DNA of 64,000 bases from Humidesulfovibrio mexicanus. GTDB taxonomy: Bacteria > Desulfobacterota > Desulfovibrionia > Desulfovibrionales > Desulfovibrionaceae. Below the pieces are notes generated by a model. That model saw nothing but the letters and a program-made list of their open reading frames with translations. It ran no database searches and was not told the DNA's origin. The position numbers were made by a program, and so were the translations under genes. The stretch is taken from NCBI RefSeq assembly GCF_900188225.1, contig NZ_FZOC01000002.1, forward strand, positions 492,310 through 556,309, in the 5' to 3' direction. Shown here piece after piece: positions 30,696 through 39,377 of this stretch (positions are counted from its first letter, which is position 1; each line of letters opens with the position of its first letter).

Positions 30696-31682
30696 TCAGG
30701 TTTGTGGCGCGTGCAGCCAGCAGTGGGCGAAACGCGGGCCGTCGCCGGGCTGTGCGGGGTCTGCGGTGTCGAAGGCCGGGGGGAATTCTTTGGCGCAGCG
30801 TTTCATGGCCTTGGGACAGCGAGGGTGGAACGGGCAGCCTGTCGGCGGGTCGAGCGGACTGGGCGGTTCGCCCGCGAGATGCTGCCGTTCGGGCCTGCGG
30901 CCGGGGTCGGGCACGGGCACGGCGGAGAGCAGGGCGGCCGTGTACGGGTGCCTGGGCCCATTGATCAGGGCCAGGGCCGGGGCGGCCTCCACCACGCGGC
31001 CCAGGTACATGACGGCGATGCGGTCGCACACCTGGCCCACCACGGCCAGATCGTGGGAGATGAACAGGTAAGTGAGGCCCAACTTTTCGCGCAGGTCCTG
31101 GAGCAGGAGCAGCACCTGGGCCTGGATGGACACGTCCAGGGCGCTCACGGGTTCGTCGCAGACCACCAGGGCCGGGTTCAGCGCCAGTGCGCGCGCCACG
31201 GCCACGCGTTGCCGCTGTCCGCCGGAGAGCTGATGCGGGTAGCGCCCGGCCATGGAATCCGGCAGGCCCACGAGGCGCAGCAGTTCCAGCACCCGTGACT
31301 TCCGCTCCGCTTTGTTCCCGATGTTGTGGATGTCCAGCGGTTCGGCCACAATGGCGCCGATGCGCATACGCGGATTCAGGGACGAATACGGATCCTGGAA
31401 GATCATTTGCATTTGTCTGCGCAGATCCTTTTCCGGCCAGGCGCGGATGTCGCGGTCCTGGAATGCGACGCGGCCGCCTGAAAGCGGCTCCAGACCCATG
31501 GCGCAGCGGGCCAGGGTGGACTTGCCGCACCCGCTTTCGCCCACCAAGCCCAGGCTTTCTCCTTGGCGCACGGCCAGGCTCACTCCGTCCACTGCGCGCA
31601 CCTGGCCGTGATGCAGGCCAAGCAGGCCCCGGCTGGCGACATAGGTCCGCGAGACCTCGAAAAGCTCCAGCAGGGCGCTCAT
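30696..31682 (-). CDS. Oligopeptide/dipeptide ABC transporter ATP-binding protein (OppF/DppF type)
   Basis: The start ATG 31682 overlaps the stop of the OppD-type gene (ATGA). The 328 residues hold Walker [11 protein letters not shown]-loop [11 protein letters not shown], signature [15 protein letters not shown], Walker [13 protein letters not shown] and the switch His in FISHDL. The C-terminal peptide-transporter extension has the cysteine motif [15 protein letters not shown] that can hold a 4Fe-4S cluster in DppD/OppF proteins. No permease or binding-protein gene is in this cluster, so those parts must be elsewhere. Confidence 0.93.
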   Translation of the reverse strand: MSALLELFEVSRTYVASRGLLGLHHGQVRAVDGVSLAVRQGESLGLVGESGCGKSTLARCAMGLEPLSGGRVAFQDRDIRAWPEKDLRRQMQMIFQDPYSSLNPRMRIGAIVAEPLDIHNIGNKAERKSRVLELLRLVGLPDSMAGRYPHQLSGGQRQRVAVARALALNPALVVCDEPVSALDVSIQAQVLLLLQDLREKLGLTYLFISHDLAVVGQVCDRIAVMYLGRVVEAAPALALINGPRHPYTAALLSAVPVPDPGRRPERQHLAGEPPSPLDPPTGCPFHPRCPKAMKRCAKEFPPAFDTADPAQPGDGPRFAHCWLHAPQT

Positions 31683-32719
31683 GCCGGGCCTCGGGCACCG
31701 GCTGCTGCGCCGGAGGACTCGCAGAGCCAGCAACGGGCGGCGCTTCCCGTCCCGGTGGGGAAGAGCGGCGGGATTTCCTGGCAGCGCGCATGGGCGTGGG
31801 CGCAGCGCGGGCGAAAGCGGCAGCCTGCGGGCAGGTCGAAGATGCCTGGCACCATGCCGGGAATGGGGGCCAGCGTGCGCCGTACGCCAAGGCGCGGCAC
31901 GGAGGCCATGAGCCCCTGGGTATACGGGTGCGCCGGATGTGCGAAGAGGTCGGCCGCCGGGGCTTCCTCCACCACCTGTCCGGCGTACATCACGGCCACG
32001 CGGTGCGCTGTTTCCGCAACCACGCCCAGATCGTGGGTGATGAGCATGACGCCGGAGCCTTTCTCGGCCTGCAGGCGGCGCATGAGGTCGAGGATCTGCG
32101 CCTGGATGGTGACATCAAGCGCCGTTGTGGGTTCGTCGGCGAAAAGCAGTTCCGGGTCGTTGACGAGGGCCATGGCGATCATCACCCGCTGGCGCATTCC
32201 GCCGGAAAGCTCGTGTGGATAGCTGTTTGCGCGCTCTCGCGGATTGGGAATGCCCACCAGGCCGAGCATCTCCACGGCGCGTTCGTGGGCCTCGGCGCGG
32301 GTGGCGCGTTTGTGCAGACGGTAGCCCTCGGCCACCTGCTCGCCCACGCGGAACACCGGATTGAGCGAGGTCATGGGCTCCTGAAAGATCATGGCCATGT
32401 GCTCGCCGCGCACGCCTTGCAACTGGGCCTCGTCCATGGCCAGCAGGTCTTGGCCGTGAAAGAGCGCCTCGCCTCCGATGACGCGGCCCGGCGGATCGGG
32501 GATGAGCCCCAGCACCGAGAGGGCCAGCACGGTCTTGCCGCAGCCGCTCTCGCCCACCACGGCCAGGGTTTCGCCTTGCCGAACGGTCAGGCTCACGGTA
32601 TCAACCGCCCTGGCGACGGCTGCGGCCCCACTGCCGCCCGACTGGCGGGCGAAGGCCGTGGTCAGCCCCCGGATATCGAGGAGGGGGACGGAGGATGTGT
32701 CGCCGGACTGCTGGTTCAT
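31679..32719 (-). CDS. Oligopeptide/dipeptide ABC transporter ATP-binding protein (OppD/DppD type)
   Basis: The 346-residue ATPase has Walker [11 protein letters not shown]-loop [11 protein letters not shown], signature [15 protein letters not shown], Walker [13 protein letters not shown] and switch LITHDLGVV. The C-terminal extension [15 protein letters not shown] resembles that of DppD. Together with the next gene it makes the heterodimeric motor of a peptide or nickel-type importer. It is divergent from trmFO with a 56-bp gap that must hold both promoters. Confidence 0.93.
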   Translation of the reverse strand: MNQQSGDTSSVPLLDIRGLTTAFARQSGGSGAAAVARAVDTVSLTVRQGETLAVVGESGCGKTVLALSVLGLIPDPPGRVIGGEALFHGQDLLAMDEAQLQGVRGEHMAMIFQEPMTSLNPVFRVGEQVAEGYRLHKRATRAEAHERAVEMLGLVGIPNPRERANSYPHELSGGMRQRVMIAMALVNDPELLFADEPTTALDVTIQAQILDLMRRLQAEKGSGVMLITHDLGVVAETAHRVAVMYAGQVVEEAPAADLFAHPAHPYTQGLMASVPRLGVRRTLAPIPGMVPGIFDLPAGCRFRPRCAHAHARCQEIPPLFPTGTGSAARCWLCESSGAAAGARGPA

Positions 32720-32775
32720 GCGCCGCGCCGTGGGTTGGGGTGCCTGGACAAACTTTTGCGAGGATAGCGGAAATC

Positions 32776-34143
32776 ATGCCGGATAACAACGATTCGCGGA
32801 CTGGGGAAAAGAGGGTCGCCGTCATTGGCGGCGGATTGGCCGGGTGCGAGTGCGCGCTGGCTCTGGCCCGGGCAGGCGTTTTTGTGCGCCTGTTCGAGAT
32901 GCGGCCGGACAAGAACACTCCGGCTCATACCGGCGGCGATCTGGCCGAGCTGGTGTGCTCCAATTCCTTGCGCTCCGACGAACTCACCACGGCCATCGGC
33001 TGTCTGAAACTTGAGATGCGCGAGCTGGACAGCCTGGTCATGCGGGCCGCGGACGCCACGCGCATTCCGGCGGGCAAGGCGCTGGCCGTGGACCGGGACG
33101 CCTTTGCCCGCTTCGTCACCAGCGCCATCGAGGCCGAACCCGGCATCGAGCTTGTGCGCGCCGAGGTGCAAAGCCTGGACGCCCCGGAACTTGTCGGATT
33201 CGACGCCGTTGTGCTGGCGGCCGGGCCGCTGACCAGCGATGCCTTGGCCCGGAGCCTGGCCCGCGAAACCGATGCCGAAGGCGGGCAGCGCCTGTATTTC
33301 TACGATGCCATAGCACCCATCGTGAGCCGCGAGAGTGTCAATCTGGACATCGCCTTCTGGGGCAGCCGCTATCGGCCAGAGGAGGACGACTACCTCAACT
33401 GCCCCATGACCGAGGAGCAGTACGACGCCTTCCTTGCCGCCCTGCTCGCGGCGGAAAAGGTCGCGCCCCACGGCTTCGAGGAGCATATCCACTTCGAGGG
33501 CTGCTTGCCCGTTGAAGAAATGGCCGAGCGAGGACGCCTCACCCTCTGCTTCGGGCCGCTCAAGCCCGTTGGCCTGCCCAACCCGCGCACCGGTGAGGAA
33601 GCCTTCGCCGTGGTTCAGTTGCGCGCGGAGAACGCGGACAAGACCGCTTTCAACCTCGTGGGTTTTCAGACAAAGCTCAAGTATCCGGAGCAGAGCCGCG
33701 TGTTCCGCCTGATCCCCGGCCTGGAGAATGCCGAGTTTTTGCGCTTGGGCAGCATCCACCGCAACACCTACGTCGATGCGCCCGCCGTGCTCGATGCCGA
33801 ACTCGCCCTCAAGTCGCGGCCGGGCGTGCACTTGGCCGGGCAGATCACCGGGGTGGAGGGATACCTGGAGTCCGCCGCCTGCGGGCTATGGGTAGGCATC
33901 GCCCTGGGTGAAAAACTGAAGCGCGGGGCTTGGCCTGCGTCGCCGCCGGTCACCAGCGCCCTTGGCGCGCTTTTGAACCACCTGCGCGCAACGCCGCCCA
34001 AACGTTTTCAGCCTTCCAACGCGCACTTCGGCCTCATGCCGGAACTGGGTCGCCGCGCAGGAAAGAAGATCCGCAAGGAACTCTATGGCCAGCGCGCGCG
34101 GGAAAGCTTCGCCGCCTGGCTGGCGGAGCACGGCCGGGCGTGA
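32776..34143 (+). CDS. trmFO: Folate-dependent tRNA-uridine(54) C5-methyltransferase
   Basis: TrmFO makes ribothymidine at tRNA position 54 using methylenetetrahydrofolate and FAD rather than S-adenosylmethionine. From ATG 32776 the length is 455, normal for the family. FAD-binding VIGGGLAGCECALALARAG opens the protein. The conserved CSNSLRSDELTTAIGCLKLEMRELDSL follows, with the catalytic cysteines in the FEGCLPVEEMAERG and GVEGYLESAACG blocks. It is common in Firmicutes and in some delta and alpha groups. Confidence 0.96.
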   Translation: MPDNNDSRTGEKRVAVIGGGLAGCECALALARAGVFVRLFEMRPDKNTPAHTGGDLAELVCSNSLRSDELTTAIGCLKLEMRELDSLVMRAADATRIPAGKALAVDRDAFARFVTSAIEAEPGIELVRAEVQSLDAPELVGFDAVVLAAGPLTSDALARSLARETDAEGGQRLYFYDAIAPIVSRESVNLDIAFWGSRYRPEEDDYLNCPMTEEQYDAFLAALLAAEKVAPHGFEEHIHFEGCLPVEEMAERGRLTLCFGPLKPVGLPNPRTGEEAFAVVQLRAENADKTAFNLVGFQTKLKYPEQSRVFRLIPGLENAEFLRLGSIHRNTYVDAPAVLDAELALKSRPGVHLAGQITGVEGYLESAACGLWVGIALGEKLKRGAWPASPPVTSALGALLNHLRATPPKRFQPSNAHFGLMPELGRRAGKKIRKELYGQRARESFAAWLAEHGRA

Positions 34144-34253
34144 TGCCGTTCCCCCGGCTGGCGTGGTGGTGTGACGCTTCGCAGGGGGAAAACGACGTTT
34201 GAACTGCGCAGTGAGAAAATTTGCGTTTCTTTGTGGTTTTTCAGTGGAATTGC

Positions 34254-34364
34254 TTTACATTTTGCCTGGGTGCATGTAGGCAGACCTATCTGGACATGGG
34301 CCGGAGGCTATTTGCTCAAGCGTGATGGGCGACAATTTTTACAGAATTTCAGGAGCTTACGTTT
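34254..34364 (+). promoter_or_regulatory. Promoter and conserved leader of the first RRM gene
   Basis: TTTACA at 34254-34259, a 17-bp spacer and TAGGCA at 34277-34282 make a candidate promoter. The leader from about 34303 contains TTTGCTCAAGCGT and GGGCGACAAT before TTTCAGGAG. The same order of blocks recurs before the second RRM gene (34998-35052). A long shared leader is typical of cold-inducible RNA-binding protein mRNAs, but cold control here is inference. Confidence 0.5.
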
Positions 34365-34634
34365 ATGTCCAAGTCTATCTATGTCGGCAACATCGCCTTC
34401 AGCACCTCCGAAGACGAGCTGCGCAATGTGTTTGGTCAGTACGGCGAAGTCCTGTCCGTGAAGTTCATCAATGACCGCGAGACCGGCCGCTTCCGTGGCT
34501 TCGGCTTCGTGGAGATGAACGACGCCGATGCCTTGGAGGCCATCCAGGCCCTGAATGGCAAGGACGTTGGCGGCCGTGCCCTGAAGGTCAACGAGGCTCA
34601 GGCCCGCGAGACCCGTCCTCCCCGTCGCTACTAG
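34365..34634 (+). CDS. RRM-type RNA-binding protein (cold-inducible type), copy 1
   Basis: The 89-residue protein is a single RNA-recognition motif. RNP2 is IYVGNI at residues 5-10 and RNP1 is RGFGFVEM around residue 44, each with the aromatic residues that stack on RNA. A short Arg/Pro tail (ARETRPPRRY) follows. Bacterial members of this family bind single-stranded RNA and often rise at low temperature. It is a close paralogue of the gene at 35062, with a near-identical core. Confidence 0.93.
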   Translation: MSKSIYVGNIAFSTSEDELRNVFGQYGEVLSVKFINDRETGRFRGFGFVEMNDADALEAIQALNGKDVGGRALKVNEAQARETRPPRRY

Positions 34635-34656
34635 ACCATACCCAAGCACCTTTCGG

Positions 34657-34697
34657 TCAGCCCCGTCCCGCATCAGCAGGGCGGGGCTGATCTTTTT
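34657..34697 (+). terminator. Rho-independent terminator of the first RRM gene
   Basis: TCAGCCCCGTCCC (34657-34669) pairs with GGGCGGGGCTGA (34679-34690) with one bulged T, followed by TCTTTTT. Confidence 0.85.
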
Positions 34698-34946
34698 CAT
34701 GTCTCGCCGTGTCTGTACGGACGGCAGCAATATGGGCTGCGGTGTCGAACTGGCGCTGTCAGTGGGGTGGAGGCGTCCTTGAATATGATCGGGGTGGGGG
34801 GGTAGTGAAAAATAATCTCGTCCTGGAAGAAACAGCCGCGCCATGCATAGACCATATTGCGCCATAATGTCAGGGCGATGGAGTGGCCAGAGGTGTGGAT
34901 GGACGACTTGAAGCAAAAGTATATTGGGTATTCTGGATAATTTTGC
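34698..34946. other. AT-richer intergenic stretch without a recognised gene
   Basis: Between the terminator of the first RRM gene and the promoter of the second, this segment is richer in A and T than its surroundings. Both strands have open frames under about 100 codons without ribosome sites or family resemblance. I see no RNA gene or strong repeat in it. Confidence 0.5.
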
Positions 34947-35061
34947 TTTACATGCCTGATGCCGGAGCCTAGGGTTTTTGCATCCGCCGCCGTGTGCGGA
35001 AGCTTTTTGCTCAAGCGTACTGGGTGACAATGTCTAGCAGTTTATTCAGGAGTTTCATCGC
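34947..35061 (+). promoter_or_regulatory. Promoter and conserved leader of the second RRM gene
   Basis: TTTACA at 34947-34952, a 17-bp spacer and TAGGGT at 34970-34975 repeat the arrangement of the first copy. The leader carries TTTGCTCAAGCGT (35011 on), GGGTGACAAT and TTCAGGAG (35045-35052) in the same order and similar spacing. Confidence 0.5.
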
Positions 35062-35325
35062 ATGTCCAAGTCCATCTACGTCGGTAACATTTCCTTCAGC
35101 ACCTCCGAGGACGAGATCCGCAACCTGTTCGCCCAGTTTGGCGAAGTCAATTCCGTGAAGTTCATCATGGACCGCGAGACCGGCCGCTTCCGCGGCTTCG
35201 GCTTCGTGGAGATGGACGACATGGCCGCTCGTGAGGCTGTGCAGTCTCTGAACGGTCGGGAAGTGGGCGGCCGTTCGCTGAAGGTGAACGAGGCCCAGGA
35301 GCGCGAGCAGCGCCCCCGCTACTAG
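35062..35325 (+). CDS. RRM-type RNA-binding protein, copy 2
   Basis: The 87-residue single-RRM protein has RNP2 IYVGNI and RNP1 RGFGFVEM, like its neighbour 430 bp upstream. It differs from copy 1 mostly in the second half (DDMAAREAVQSLNG against DADALEAIQALNG) and has the tail EREQRPRY. Each copy has its own promoter, leader and terminator, so they are separate transcription units derived by tandem duplication. Confidence 0.93.
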   Translation: MSKSIYVGNISFSTSEDEIRNLFAQFGEVNSVKFIMDRETGRFRGFGFVEMDDMAAREAVQSLNGREVGGRSLKVNEAQEREQRPRY

Positions 35326-35348
35326 GCCCGATTTCGACGATATGATTA

Positions 35349-35384
35349 GCCCCGGTCTGCGCAAGCAGGCCGGGGCCTTTTTTT
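35349..35384 (+). terminator. Rho-independent terminator of the second RRM gene
   Basis: GCCCCGGTCTGC (35349-35360) pairs with GCAGGCCGGGGC (35365-35376) around a GCAA tetraloop, followed by seven T. Confidence 0.88.
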
Positions 35385-35466
35385 CGTTGGAGAGTGATTT
35401 TGTTGTGGCGAGAAGTGAGTGTGAGCGTTTCCATTCAGCAAGCTGTGGTTGCCCCGATTGTGGTTG

Positions 35467-35799
35467 CTACCACACTATCTTCTCCACCGGCCTTCTCTCA
35501 GGCACCACGACCTTTTCAATCGTCCCCTCGATCCAGCCTTTGCTGACATACAGCCCGCAGAAGCACGCGCCGAATTCAGCCACGTCCGCCTCGCGGTACT
35601 CGCAGGGGCATACGATATCCCGGTCGGCCTCGAGGGTGCCGTTTGCCAAACGGCAGGGGCAAGCCATGTAGCCCAGCCGGTCCTTGTTCACCAGCAGGCT
35701 TTCCATAAGCGGCATGGTCATGCTCATGTCCGGGTTGAAGAAATAGCCTTTGGGCTCCTGCAACTTCTTCAACTGCGCGTAGAGTTGCTCCGCGTTCAT
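35467..35799 (-). CDS. Ferredoxin:thioredoxin reductase catalytic (beta) chain-like protein
   Basis: The 110-residue protein carries the FTR signature: CPCRLANG, then CPCEYREADVAEFGACFCGLYV. The seven cysteines include the four that hold the 4Fe-4S cluster and the redox-active pair. Plant-type FTR reduces thioredoxin with electrons from ferredoxin; in anaerobes homologues work without the variable alpha chain. Its ATG overlaps the stop of a glutaredoxin gene (ATGA), so that small redoxin is the probable partner. Confidence 0.93.
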   Translation of the reverse strand: MNAEQLYAQLKKLQEPKGYFFNPDMSMTMPLMESLLVNKDRLGYMACPCRLANGTLEADRDIVCPCEYREADVAEFGACFCGLYVSKGWIEGTIEKVVVPERRPVEKIVW

Positions 35800-36047
35800 C
35801 CCTTGAGCGCCTCGTCGATCTTGTCCTGGCTGAAGCCCACGATGGTCTGTCCGTTGATGATGATGGTGGGGAACGAGACGGAAGGATTGACCTTCTTGAC
35901 CTCTTCCACCATGTCCTTGCGCTCCTGTCCGGTGAGCAGGTCCACATGCACGCAGTCATATTTCACGCCGCACTGGTCCAGGTATTCTTTGGCCTTTTTG
36001 CAATGGATGCAGGTGGACAGCGCGTAGACTTTCACTTGCGGGGCCAT
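35796..36047 (-). CDS. Glutaredoxin/NrdH-like redoxin
   Basis: AAGGAG precedes ATG 36047, giving 83 residues. The thioredoxin fold has the redox motif CIHC in VYALSTCIHCKKAKEYLD and the cis-proline and C-terminal SFPTIIINGQTIVGFSQDKIDEAL. A third cysteine pair (QCGVKYDC) follows the first strand-helix. It is coupled to the FTR-type gene, suggesting that ferredoxin electrons reach this redoxin through the FTR protein rather than through glutathione. Confidence 0.9.
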   Translation of the reverse strand: MAPQVKVYALSTCIHCKKAKEYLDQCGVKYDCVHVDLLTGQERKDMVEEVKKVNPSVSFPTIIINGQTIVGFSQDKIDEALKG

Positions 36048-36107
36048 GGGCGCTCCTTGTGGTTGCGGCCCGTATGCACGCGCGCGGGGCCATTGAATGG
36101 TGCCTGT

Positions 36108-36136
36108 ACTATGCGCAAAATGCGCCAGCCTGTCAA
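36108..36136 (-). promoter_or_regulatory. Promoter of the glutaredoxin-FTR operon
   Basis: On the minus strand, TTGACA (36131-36136), a 17-bp spacer and CATAGT (36108-36113). The -35 overlaps the last bases of the upstream ABC permease gene. Confidence 0.6.
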
Positions 36137-37095
36137 AGCCCGGCAGTACAGGCCGATGCCGCGCCCTGGCGCTGTCCGCCGCCGCGGTCCGAGCGCGCGA
36201 GCCGCGCCTCCAGCCGCCGCGCCACAAGGGAGCAGGGCAGCCCGAGCGCCAGATACAGCAGAAACACCAGCGTCCAGACCTCAAAGGCGAGGGAGGTGGC
36301 GTTCACCAGCTCCTGGGCCTGAAAGGTGAGCTCTGGTATGGAGATGACGGACACGATGGCGGAGTCCTTGACCGTGGACACGAACTGCCCGGTGAGCGGC
36401 GGCACCATGCGGCGAAAAGCCTGGGGCAGGATGACATGCGCCAGCGTGCGCCAGCGCGGGAAGCCCAGGGCCTTTGCTGCGTCCCATTGCCCGCTTTCCA
36501 CGCTTTGCACCCCGGCGCGCACGATTTCCGCCACATAGGCCCCCTCGATGACGCCCAGGGTGATTACCGCTGTGAGAAAGCTTGGGATCTGTCTGGCCGG
36601 GCCGCAGAGGAATTCCGCCACGGGAAGCAGGGCGGGCGGCAGCGATGCAATGGCGCTGTCCAGCCCGGTGGCGGCGATGAGCTGCCCGGACAGGAAGTAG
36701 GTGAACAGGAAGATGAGCACCAGCGGTGGCGTGTTGCGGATGGACAGCACGTAGGCCCCGCCGCACAGCCGCCAGAACAGCCGGGGGCTTACCCGCATGA
36801 GCCCGGCCAGGGTGCCGAGGACAAGGGCCAGCCCGCCGGAGAGCACGCTTAAGCGGATGGTGGCCAGAAGGCCGGAAAGGAGCCGCCCGGCGCGCAACTC
36901 GCCCGTGGCCGTGTCGGCGTAGACGAGGAACTGCGGCAAGGCCGCCCAGTTCCAGCGATAGTGCAGGCGGTCCGCCGCGCCCTGGGCCAGCCAGTAGATT
37001 GCGCCCCCCACGCAAGCCAGCACGGCCAGATCAAGCAGCCAGGCGCTGGCCGTTCGCCTGCCGCTCCTGGGCGGACTGGTGCGTGGGCCGGCCAC
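36133..37095 (-). CDS. Polar amino-acid ABC transporter permease
   Basis: The 320-residue inner-membrane protein starts with GTG 37095. Membrane segments include LAVLACVGGAIYWLAQ, IRLSVLSGGLALVLGTLAG and PPLVLIFLFTYFL. The HisMQ-type coupling loop is [28 protein letters not shown], the EAA motif that contacts the ATPase. It follows the binding-protein gene by 6 bp and is the second permease of the system; a matching ATPase is not present in this cluster. Confidence 0.9.
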   Translation of the reverse strand: MAGPRTSPPRSGRRTASAWLLDLAVLACVGGAIYWLAQGAADRLHYRWNWAALPQFLVYADTATGELRAGRLLSGLLATIRLSVLSGGLALVLGTLAGLMRVSPRLFWRLCGGAYVLSIRNTPPLVLIFLFTYFLSGQLIAATGLDSAIASLPPALLPVAEFLCGPARQIPSFLTAVITLGVIEGAYVAEIVRAGVQSVESGQWDAAKALGFPRWRTLAHVILPQAFRRMVPPLTGQFVSTVKDSAIVSVISIPELTFQAQELVNATSLAFEVWTLVFLLYLALGLPCSLVARRLEARLARSDRGGGQRQGAASACTAGL

Positions 37096-37101
37096 GGGCC
37101 G

Positions 37102-37932
37102 CTACTCCACCCGTGACTTCCATTGGTCTGTGCGGAACCAGTAGCGATGCCGCTCCGCCAGCCAGCCCTCGTCGTTGACCATGCGAATCCAGCCGTCCAG
37201 GAAGTTCACGAAGTCCGGGTCGCCCTTGCGCACGGCAAAGGCGATGGGTTCTTTTGTAAAGGGCTCGGCGAGAGGTAAAACGAGTTTGTCCGGGTACTTG
37301 AGAGCCTGGAAAGCCGGGAAGGGGTCCGAGGCCACCACGGCGTGCGCGCGGCCGCTCAGCACTTCCTGAATGGTTTGCGCCTCCTGCTCGAAGAGCCGCA
37401 CCTGGGCCTTGGGCATGTGCTTCTTCGCGGCATCCACGGCCGTGGTGCCCTGCCGGATGGCGAGAACCACGTCGGGCCGGTCGAAGTCGGCCAGGGTCTT
37501 GTGACCGCCAGCCTTGGCCTTGTCCGCAACAAGGGACATGCCGGAATACTCGTAGGGAATGGTGAAGTTCACCTTGAGGCCTCGCTGGGGCTGTATGCCC
37601 ATGCCCCCGATGATGATGTCGAACTTGCTGGACAAGAGCGCCGGAATGATGCCCGACCATTGGGTGGGCTCGAACTGGACCTGGACGCCCATGTCCTTGG
37701 CCAGGCGGCGCGCAACGTCTATCTCGAAGCCGATGAATTCGCCCTGCTTGTCCTGCATGGCCCATGGCACGAAGGTGGAGAAGCCCACGCGCAGCACTCC
37801 GCGCTTGAGGATCTGCTCCACCGTTCCGTCTTTGGCGGGGATGGCGTCGGCGGTTTGTTCCGTCTTGGAGCAGCCGGGGGCGGTCATGAGCAGCAGGACC
37901 AGAAGCAGTGCGTTCAGCCGGTTGGCGAGCAT
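37102..37932 (-). CDS. Amino-acid ABC transporter substrate-binding lipoprotein
   Basis: AAGGAGG precedes ATG 37932. The 276-residue precursor has a lipoprotein signal ending in MTAPGC, so the mature cysteine is near residue 22. The SBP family 3 fold shows LRVGFSTFVPWAMQDKQGEFIGFEIDVARRLA near the N-terminus, followed by DIIIGGMGIQPQRGLKVNFTIPY. An arginine that would hold the ligand carboxylate lies in LAIRQGTTAVDAA. It probably binds a polar or aromatic amino acid; specificity is not evident. Confidence 0.92.
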   Translation of the reverse strand: MLANRLNALLLVLLLMTAPGCSKTEQTADAIPAKDGTVEQILKRGVLRVGFSTFVPWAMQDKQGEFIGFEIDVARRLAKDMGVQVQFEPTQWSGIIPALLSSKFDIIIGGMGIQPQRGLKVNFTIPYEYSGMSLVADKAKAGGHKTLADFDRPDVVLAIRQGTTAVDAAKKHMPKAQVRLFEQEAQTIQEVLSGRAHAVVASDPFPAFQALKYPDKLVLPLAEPFTKEPIAFAVRKGDPDFVNFLDGWIRMVNDEGWLAERHRYWFRTDQWKSRVE

Positions 37933-37951
37933 GTGCAACCTCCTTGGGCGA

Positions 37952-38746
37952 TCAGGTGGGATGCGCCAGCCTGCGCTCCAGCCCGGAGGCCAGGGCGGAG
38001 AAGCCGGTGGTGACGATCCAGTACAGCGCCGCAACCGTAAACCAAATTTCGAAACTGAGGAAGGTCTCGGCCACAATTTCCCCGCCACGCAGGGTGAGCT
38101 CCGCTATGGCGATGACGCTGGCCAGGGAGCTGTCCTTGACGAGGGAAACGCCTTGGCTGGCCAGCGGGGGCAGCACGCGGCGCACGGCCTGGGGCAGAAT
38201 GACGAGGCGGTAGGCTTGTGCGCACGTCATGCCCAGGCTGCGGGCGGCATCCCACTGGCCATGCTCGATGGCTTGGACGCCCGCGCGGAGGATTTCCGCC
38301 ACATAGGCCCCCTCAAAAAGCGCGAGGCCCAACACCGCGCAGGCCAGGGCGTCAAGGCCCAGCACCGGGCCGATGACGAAGTAGAGGAAAATCAGCTGGA
38401 TGATGAGCGGCGTGTTGCGGATGGCCTCCACGTAGGCCCTGGAGAGCCAGCGTCCGGCCAGGGATCCGGACAGCGCCAGCGTGGCGGCGAGTGCGCCCAG
38501 GCCCAGGGCGCCCAGGGCTGAGAACACTGCCAGTGTGACGGTGACGGCGAGCCCCTGGAGCAGAGGCCCGGGCGAGCCCGCCGGAGTGATGAGAAAGGGT
38601 GGGACGCGATACCATTGCCAGTTGTAGCCGAGGCTTTCCGCGCCGCGTGCGAGAAGCCACAGCGCCGCCGCCGCCGCAAGCAGGAAGCCGAGCCAGTCCT
38701 TGACGGCTGCCCAGGGCGGTCCTGCTGCGGGGGCGGGGTCAGACAT
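37952..38746 (-). CDS. Polar amino-acid ABC transporter permease
   Basis: The 264-residue HisMQ-family permease has several membrane segments (for example [14 protein letters not shown] and [18 protein letters not shown]). The EAA loop is [28 protein letters not shown], very like the other permease of the cluster. Two permeases and one binding protein form a typical polar amino-acid importer. Its start overlaps the end of tmk by 8 bp. Confidence 0.9.
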   Translation of the reverse strand: MSDPAPAAGPPWAAVKDWLGFLLAAAAALWLLARGAESLGYNWQWYRVPPFLITPAGSPGPLLQGLAVTVTLAVFSALGALGLGALAATLALSGSLAGRWLSRAYVEAIRNTPLIIQLIFLYFVIGPVLGLDALACAVLGLALFEGAYVAEILRAGVQAIEHGQWDAARSLGMTCAQAYRLVILPQAVRRVLPPLASQGVSLVKDSSLASVIAIAELTLRGGEIVAETFLSFEIWFTVAALYWIVTTGFSALASGLERRLAHPT

Positions 38747-39374
38747 TCAGACGCGCCTCCACCAGTTCCCGAATGTGCAGGGCGATGTCTTCCGGGGTTC
38801 CTTTGGCCTCCACAAGCCGTATGCGCTGCGGGAAGCGCGCGGCCCAGGCTGCGTAGCCTTCACGTACGCGCTGGTGGAAGGCCAGGCTCTCGGCCTCGAA
38901 ACGTCCTTCGGCCACGGTTTTGCCTTCGGCTGCGTTGCGGGCCATGGCGCGCTCCAAACCCGTGCGCGGGTCAATGTCCAGCAGGATGGTGAGATCCGGC
39001 CAGGTTCCGGCCACGGCCAACTCATTGAGCGAGTGCAGCAGATCGGCGTCCAGTCCGCGGCCAAAGGCCTGGTAGGCCACTGTGGAATCGGCGAAACGGT
39101 CGCAGAGCACCACCTGGCCCGCTTGCAAGGCCGGGCGCACCACCTGCGCCACATGCTGGGCGCGGTCGGCCAGATACAGAAAGAGCTCAGCCCTGGCGCA
39201 GAGGTCGCTGTTCTCCAGGGAGAGCAGCACGCGCCGGAGCTCCCGCCCGATGCGGCTGCCGCCAGGTTCGCAGGTGACAAGAACGCTTCGGCCCAGCGTT
39301 TCCAAATGCGCCTTGAGCAAGGTGATCTGCGTGGACTTGCCCGTGCCCTCGATGCCTTCGAAGGTGATGAACAT
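38739..39374 (-). CDS. tmk: Thymidylate kinase
   Basis: Tmk phosphorylates dTMP to dTDP. The 211-residue protein has the P-loop [11 protein letters not shown] at residues 5-15, the DR-x motif in [19 protein letters not shown], and the LID-type arginine region [18 protein letters not shown]. Size and motifs fit the E. coli-like class. It lies 3 bp after an HD/OB nuclease gene and overlaps the next permease gene. Confidence 0.95.
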   Translation of the reverse strand: MFITFEGIEGTGKSTQITLLKAHLETLGRSVLVTCEPGGSRIGRELRRVLLSLENSDLCARAELFLYLADRAQHVAQVVRPALQAGQVVLCDRFADSTVAYQAFGRGLDADLLHSLNELAVAGTWPDLTILLDIDPRTGLERAMARNAAEGKTVAEGRFEAESLAFHQRVREGYAAWAARFPQRIRLVEAKGTPEDIALHIRELVEARLNV

Positions 39375-39377
39375 GGG

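Noticed and set aside
34697-35014. A 105-codon minus-strand frame between the RRM genes
   Set aside because: It runs through the promoter and leader of the second RRM gene, lacks a ribosome site and has no recognisable motif.
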